DNA of 9,474 bases, taken from an uncultured beta proteobacterium. GTDB lineage: Bacteria; Pseudomonadota; Gammaproteobacteria; Burkholderiales; Burkholderiaceae_C. A program made the translations under genes and the position numbers. Below the pieces are notes generated by a model, which saw nothing but the letters and a program-made list of their open reading frames with translations, had not been told where the DNA came from and did no database searches. Position 1 is the first letter of the stretch; each line of letters starts with the position of its first letter. The DNA lies in the NCBI GenBank assembly GCA_903834645.1, contig CAILKA010000391.1:1-9474 (forward strand), in the 5' to 3' direction. Below, piece after piece: positions 6,698 to 9,474 of this stretch.

Positions 6698-6723
6698 GCC
6701 CCGAGGCAGGCCCGGGCCGGGGC
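6698..6723. repeat. Inverted repeat with internal palindrome between rsuA and the VOC gene
   Basis: GCCCCG (6698-6703) pairs with CGGGGC (6718-6723), enclosing the perfect 10-bp palindrome GGCCCGGGCC (6709-6718), which shares one base with the outer arm. It lies in the 49-nt gap after rsuA and partly reaches the rsuA stop region (stop at 6727-6729). No T-tract follows. It may be a weak attenuator or mRNA-stability stem, or a by-product of GC-rich sequence. Confidence 0.3.
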
Positions 6724-6726
6724 CGC

Positions 6727-7446
6727 TCACGGCGTGCCTGTACGAGGCTGCCACGGCTGCGCCTCGGCGTCGAGCCATCGCCACTGGCCGGGCTGCAGAT
6801 CTTCGGGCAGCGTGAGCGCGCCCACCGCGCTGCGGTGCAGCGCCTCGACGCGGTTGCCCACCGCCGCCACCATCCGCTTGACCTGGTGGTAGCGCCCTTC
6901 GGTCAGGGTGAGGCGCAGGGCATGGCTGCCCGTGGCCTCGCAGGCCGCCGCGCGCACGGGCAGGGGGTCGTCGTCGAGCACCACGCCCTCGCACAGGCGC
7001 TGCGCGACCTGCGCATCCACCGGGTGGCGCGTGCGCACCTCGTAGATCTTGGGCACGTGCCACTTGGGCGAGGTCAGGCGGTGGATGAGGGGGCCGTCGT
7101 CGGTGATGAGCAGCAGCCCGGTCGTGTCCTCGTCCAGGCGCCCCACGGGCTGCACGCCGCGCACCCGCAGGGGCGCGGGCAGCAGCGACAGCACGCTCGG
7201 GTGGTGGCGCGGGCGTGTGGAGCACTCGTAGCCGGCAGGCTTGTTGAGCATCAGCAGGGCGCGCGCGTGGAAGGGCCAGGCCTGGCCCTCCACCTCGAGG
7301 ATGAGGCCCTGCGTGTCGACCTCCTCGAAGGGGTCCTCGCACACGCGCTGCCCGATGCGCACCCGGCCGTGCAGGACGAGCCCCTCGCAGGCGCGGCGCG
7401 CGCCGAAGCCTTGGCTGTGCAGGGCGCGGGAGAGCGTCAGGCGCAC
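6727..7446 (-). CDS. rsuA: 16S rRNA pseudouridine(516) synthase
   Basis: RsuA isomerises U516 of 16S rRNA to pseudouridine during small-subunit assembly. It has 239 residues, close to the E. coli enzyme. An S4-like RNA-binding domain occupies about residues 1-50, beginning MRLTLSRALHSQGFGARRAC. The catalytic domain shows LMLNKPAGYECSTRP (65-79), the signature GRLDEDTTGLLL at 102-113 with catalytic Asp105, RLTSPKWHVPKIYEV (123-137) and RYHQVKRMVAAVGN (185-198). The arrangement, including NKPxGYxCST and the HHPSVL that follows, fits RsuA better than RluB, RluE or RluF. The start is a GTG at 7446, which aligns with the MRL start of known RsuA; no clear Shine-Dalgarno precedes it. It is separated from the upstream P1-family hydrolase by 67 nt. 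Confidence 0.88.
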   Translation of the reverse strand: MRLTLSRALHSQGFGARRACEGLVLHGRVRIGQRVCEDPFEEVDTQGLILEVEGQAWPFHARALLMLNKPAGYECSTRPRHHPSVLSLLPAPLRVRGVQPVGRLDEDTTGLLLITDDGPLIHRLTSPKWHVPKIYEVRTRHPVDAQVAQRLCEGVVLDDDPLPVRAAACEATGSHALRLTLTEGRYHQVKRMVAAVGNRVEALHRSAVGALTLPEDLQPGQWRWLDAEAQPWQPRTGTP

Positions 7447-7513
7447 GGTATGCGGGCCGCTGCGCCCTGGGGTGCAGGTGTGCGGGGGCCAGGCCGGCGC
7501 GGTTGCGGCGTGG

Positions 7514-8485
7514 TCATGGCGGGCTGTCGGCCAGGCCGGGCAGGCCCGCCACCCCGGTGGCCGCGCGCACGGCCTGTCGGATGGCCCGGGCCACCGCCTC
7601 GGCCGCCGCCACCCCGAGCCCGCCGATGTCGTCCACGGGCCCGGCGCGGCCGGTGGCCAGTGCGAAGAGGGTGTCGCCGTCGTGCGGCGTCACGGGGTCG
7701 ATTGCGCGCGACAGGCCGTGGTGCGCCAGGCTCGCGAGCTTGGCGGCCTGGGGCTTGGTGAGCGTGGCATCGGTGGCCACCACGCCGATCGTCGTGGCCG
7801 AACCCGGGACGAGCCGCGCCGGCCCCTGGCCCTGCAGCAGGGCACGCGAGGTCTCCATGAAACCGCTGCCGTCCTCGCTGCGGGCCCCGGCGAGCACGCG
7901 GCCCTGTTCGTCGAGCACGTCTCCCACCGCGTTCACTGCCACCAGCGCCCCCACTGTGAAGGCGCCCACGCGCACCGAGGCTGTGCCGACCCCGCCCTTC
8001 ATGGCCCGCCCGATCCCGTAGAGCTTGCCCACGGCGGCTCCGGCACCGGCGCCCACGCTGCCGGTGGCGGGTGCGCCGGCCGAGGCCGCTTCGCAGGCCG
8101 CGTAGCCGCTGGCGGCATCGGGGCGGATCGAGGCGTCGCCCACCCACAGGTCGAAGAGCACGGCCGCCGGCACGATCGGCACCCGCGCGGGCCCGACCGG
8201 CAGGCCGTGGCCACGCTCGTCGAGCCAGCGCATGACGCCGTCCGCAGCGGCCAACCCGAAGGCGCTGCCGCCCGTGAGCAGCACGGCATGCACCTGTTGC
8301 ACGCTGTTCTCTGGGCGCAGCAGCTCGGTGTCGCGCGTGCCGGGGGCGCCGCCGCGCACGTCCACGCCGCACACGGCGCCGGCCTCGCACAGCACCACGG
8401 TGCAGCCGGTCGAGCGCGCGGCCAGCGTGTGGTGGCCGACCCTCAGGCCGGCCACGTCGGTGAGGGCACCGACGCCTGTCGTCAA
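7514..8485 (-). CDS. P1/DmpA-family (S58) N-terminal-nucleophile aminopeptidase/amidohydrolase
   Basis: A 323-residue member of the family that includes D-/L-aminopeptidase DmpA, beta-aminopeptidase BapA and nylon-oligomer hydrolase NylC. These precursors cleave themselves into two chains and expose a Ser or Thr nucleophile. Seen: N-terminal GALTDVAGLRVGHHT (6-20), GTRDTELLRPEN (49-60), AVLLTGGSAFGLAAADGV (67-84), GAGAGAAVGKLYGIGRAMKG (145-164), and SATTIGVVATDATLTK (229-244), where self-cleavage before Thr231 is expected by analogy. The end of the alpha chain and the nucleophile region are intact. The start is a TTG at 8485 overlapping the dehydrogenase stop (TTGA), with GGGGG 8 nt upstream. 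No ATG or GTG fits, because the next GTG lies inside the conserved N-terminus. No signal peptide, so cytosolic. The natural substrate is unknown. Confidence 0.92.
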   Translation of the reverse strand: MTTGVGALTDVAGLRVGHHTLAARSTGCTVVLCEAGAVCGVDVRGGAPGTRDTELLRPENSVQQVHAVLLTGGSAFGLAAADGVMRWLDERGHGLPVGPARVPIVPAAVLFDLWVGDASIRPDAASGYAACEAASAGAPATGSVGAGAGAAVGKLYGIGRAMKGGVGTASVRVGAFTVGALVAVNAVGDVLDEQGRVLAGARSEDGSGFMETSRALLQGQGPARLVPGSATTIGVVATDATLTKPQAAKLASLAHHGLSRAIDPVTPHDGDTLFALATGRAGPVDDIGGLGVAAAEAVARAIRQAVRAATGVAGLPGLADSPP

Positions 8486-9474
8486 GCGAAGACCCCCGCC
8501 GTGTCCTGCATGCGGCAGCTCACCTCGCCCAGGTGGTGCATCGTGTCGCCCCAGCTGAGCTCGAGCACGGTCAGGCGCTTGAAGTAGTGGCTGCCCACGT
8601 ACTCCTCGGTGACGCCGATGCCGCCGTGCAGCTGGATGCACTCCTGGCCCACGTGGCGCATGCTGCGCCCGAGCTGCACCTTGGCCTGGGACAGCGCACG
8701 GCGGCGCTGCGGTGCCGGCTCGCCGAGCTTGAGGCTGGCGTAGTAGCTCATCGAGCGAGCCAGCTCGAGCTGCATCTTCACGTCGGCCACGCGGTGGCGC
8801 AGCGCCTGGAAGCTCGCGATGGGCACGCCGAACTGGCGCCGCGTGTTCATGTAGTCGACCGTGATGGCCAGCAGCCGGTCCATCAGGCCCACGCCTTCGG
8901 CGCAGGCGGCGGCGATGCCGATGTCGGCCGCCTGCTCGAGCACGGGCCAACCCTCGGTGCACACGAGCGTGGCTGGCGTGTCGGAAAGCTGGAGCTCGGC
9001 CGCCCGTGCGCCGTCCTGCGTGGGGTGGGCGCCGACCGTCAGCCCCGCCGCACCGCGCGGCACGAGGAAGAGCGCGAGGCCTGCGGGGTCGTCCACCGCG
9101 CCGGCCAGGCGCGCCGGCACGATGAAGGCATCGGCCTCGTCACCCGCCGGCACCACGCTCTTGGCGCCGCTGAGCCGGTAGCCGCCCTCGGCGGCGACGG
9201 CGCGCGTGCTGACGTGGTGCAGCCGGTGGCGCGCCGCGCGCTCCTGGTAGGCCAGCACGACGAGTGCCTCGCCCGCCGCCACGCGGGGCAGCCAGGCCTG
9301 TTGCAGCTGCGCGGGGCCCGCTGCCAGCAGCGCCGGCGCCACGAGCGCCCCCATCGCATAGGGCGCATTCACGAGGCCGCGGCCGAGTTCTTCCCTCACC
9401 ACCATCGCCTCGACCGGGCCGAAGCCCATGCCGCCATGGTCCTCGGGCACGGCCAGCCCGGTCAGGCCGAGCTC
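8482..9474 (-). CDS. Acyl-CoA dehydrogenase, PimD-like (N-terminus beyond window)
   Basis: The C-terminal 330 residues of an FAD-dependent acyl-CoA dehydrogenase, which introduces a trans-2 double bond into an acyl-CoA. Visible numbering starts at ELGLTGLAVPEDHGG (N-terminal helical domain). The middle beta domain has LAYQERAARHRL (74-85) in place of the usual TEPxxGSD, then GYRLSGAKSVVPAGDEADAF (98-117) and HPTQDGARAAEL (150-161). The C-terminal helical domain has DYMNTRRQFGVPIASFQALR (207-226) and QLHGGIGVTEEYVGSHYFKR (281-300). Glu305 in LTVLELSWGD aligns by eye with the catalytic Glu of medium-chain acyl-CoA dehydrogenase. The altered middle-domain motif and overall pattern fit the small-subunit (PimD) group, which usually works with a large subunit (PimC-like) encoded next door, here outside the window. 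The stop overlaps the P1-family start. Confidence 0.93.
   Translation of the reverse strand, partial: ELGLTGLAVPEDHGGMGFGPVEAMVVREELGRGLVNAPYAMGALVAPALLAAGPAQLQQAWLPRVAAGEALVVLAYQERAARHRLHHVSTRAVAAEGGYRLSGAKSVVPAGDEADAFIVPARLAGAVDDPAGLALFLVPRGAAGLTVGAHPTQDGARAAELQLSDTPATLVCTEGWPVLEQAADIGIAAACAEGVGLMDRLLAITVDYMNTRRQFGVPIASFQALRHRVADVKMQLELARSMSYYASLKLGEPAPQRRRALSQAKVQLGRSMRHVGQECIQLHGGIGVTEEYVGSHYFKRLTVLELSWGDTMHHLGEVSCRMQDTAGVFA

Noticed and set aside
6709..6718. Perfect palindrome GGCCCGGGCC as an operator
   Set aside because: Short all-GC palindromes are expected by chance at this base composition, and it lies after rsuA with no promoter nearby. It is recorded only as part of the inverted repeat.
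8486..8962. Upstream extension of the S58 hydrolase to 482 residues
   Set aside because: The added residues overlap the acyl-CoA dehydrogenase out of frame and have no resemblance to the family, whose N-terminus GALTDVAGLRVGHH lies just after the TTG.

Overview
This window looks like chromosomal DNA from a high-GC betaproteobacterium. The protein styles fit Burkholderiales, perhaps the Rubrivivax/Leptothrix/Ideonella/Caldimonas side; that placement is an impression from sequence, not a computed one. Base composition is strongly G+C rich with G/C-heavy third codon positions, so almost every real gene carries long antisense shadow ORFs. I see no tRNA, rRNA, insertion sequence, phage gene, CRISPR array or toxin-antitoxin pair.

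Layout, left to right. The 5' part of ileS (isoleucyl-tRNA synthetase) lies on the minus strand and runs off the left edge. A 214-bp divergent spacer with two GC hairpins follows. Next comes the only plus-strand gene, a MipA/OmpV-family outer-membrane protein, which ends in a hairpin and converges on ribF. From ribF to the right edge everything is on the minus strand. In transcription order (right to left) these genes are: a PimD-like acyl-CoA dehydrogenase (cut by the right edge); a P1/DmpA-family (S58) N-terminal-nucleophile hydrolase whose TTG start overlaps the dehydrogenase stop; the 16S rRNA pseudouridine synthase rsuA; a small VOC (glyoxalase/bleomycin-resistance-like) protein; an HI0933/BaiN-type flavoprotein; a class I SAM-dependent methyltransferase with an NPPW motif; and ribF (FAD synthetase/riboflavin kinase).

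How the genes relate. The dehydrogenase and peptidase are joined by a TTGA overlap. The flavoprotein and methyltransferase are joined by a GTGA overlap, and the VOC gene sits 3 nt before the flavoprotein. These look like short translationally coupled units. ribF has a good -10 element placed so that its mRNA would begin at or next to the ATG, with no Shine-Dalgarno, so it is a candidate leaderless gene. ribF and ileS are commonly neighbours on one strand in proteobacteria; here a MipA/OmpV gene on the other strand separates them.

This is mostly a conserved housekeeping and metabolic region. I did not find a convincing new multi-gene system. The points most worth a second look are the split ribF/ileS neighbourhood, the candidate leaderless ribF transcript, the long uncharacterised N-terminal part of the methyltransferase, and the coupling of an acyl-CoA dehydrogenase to an S58 hydrolase.
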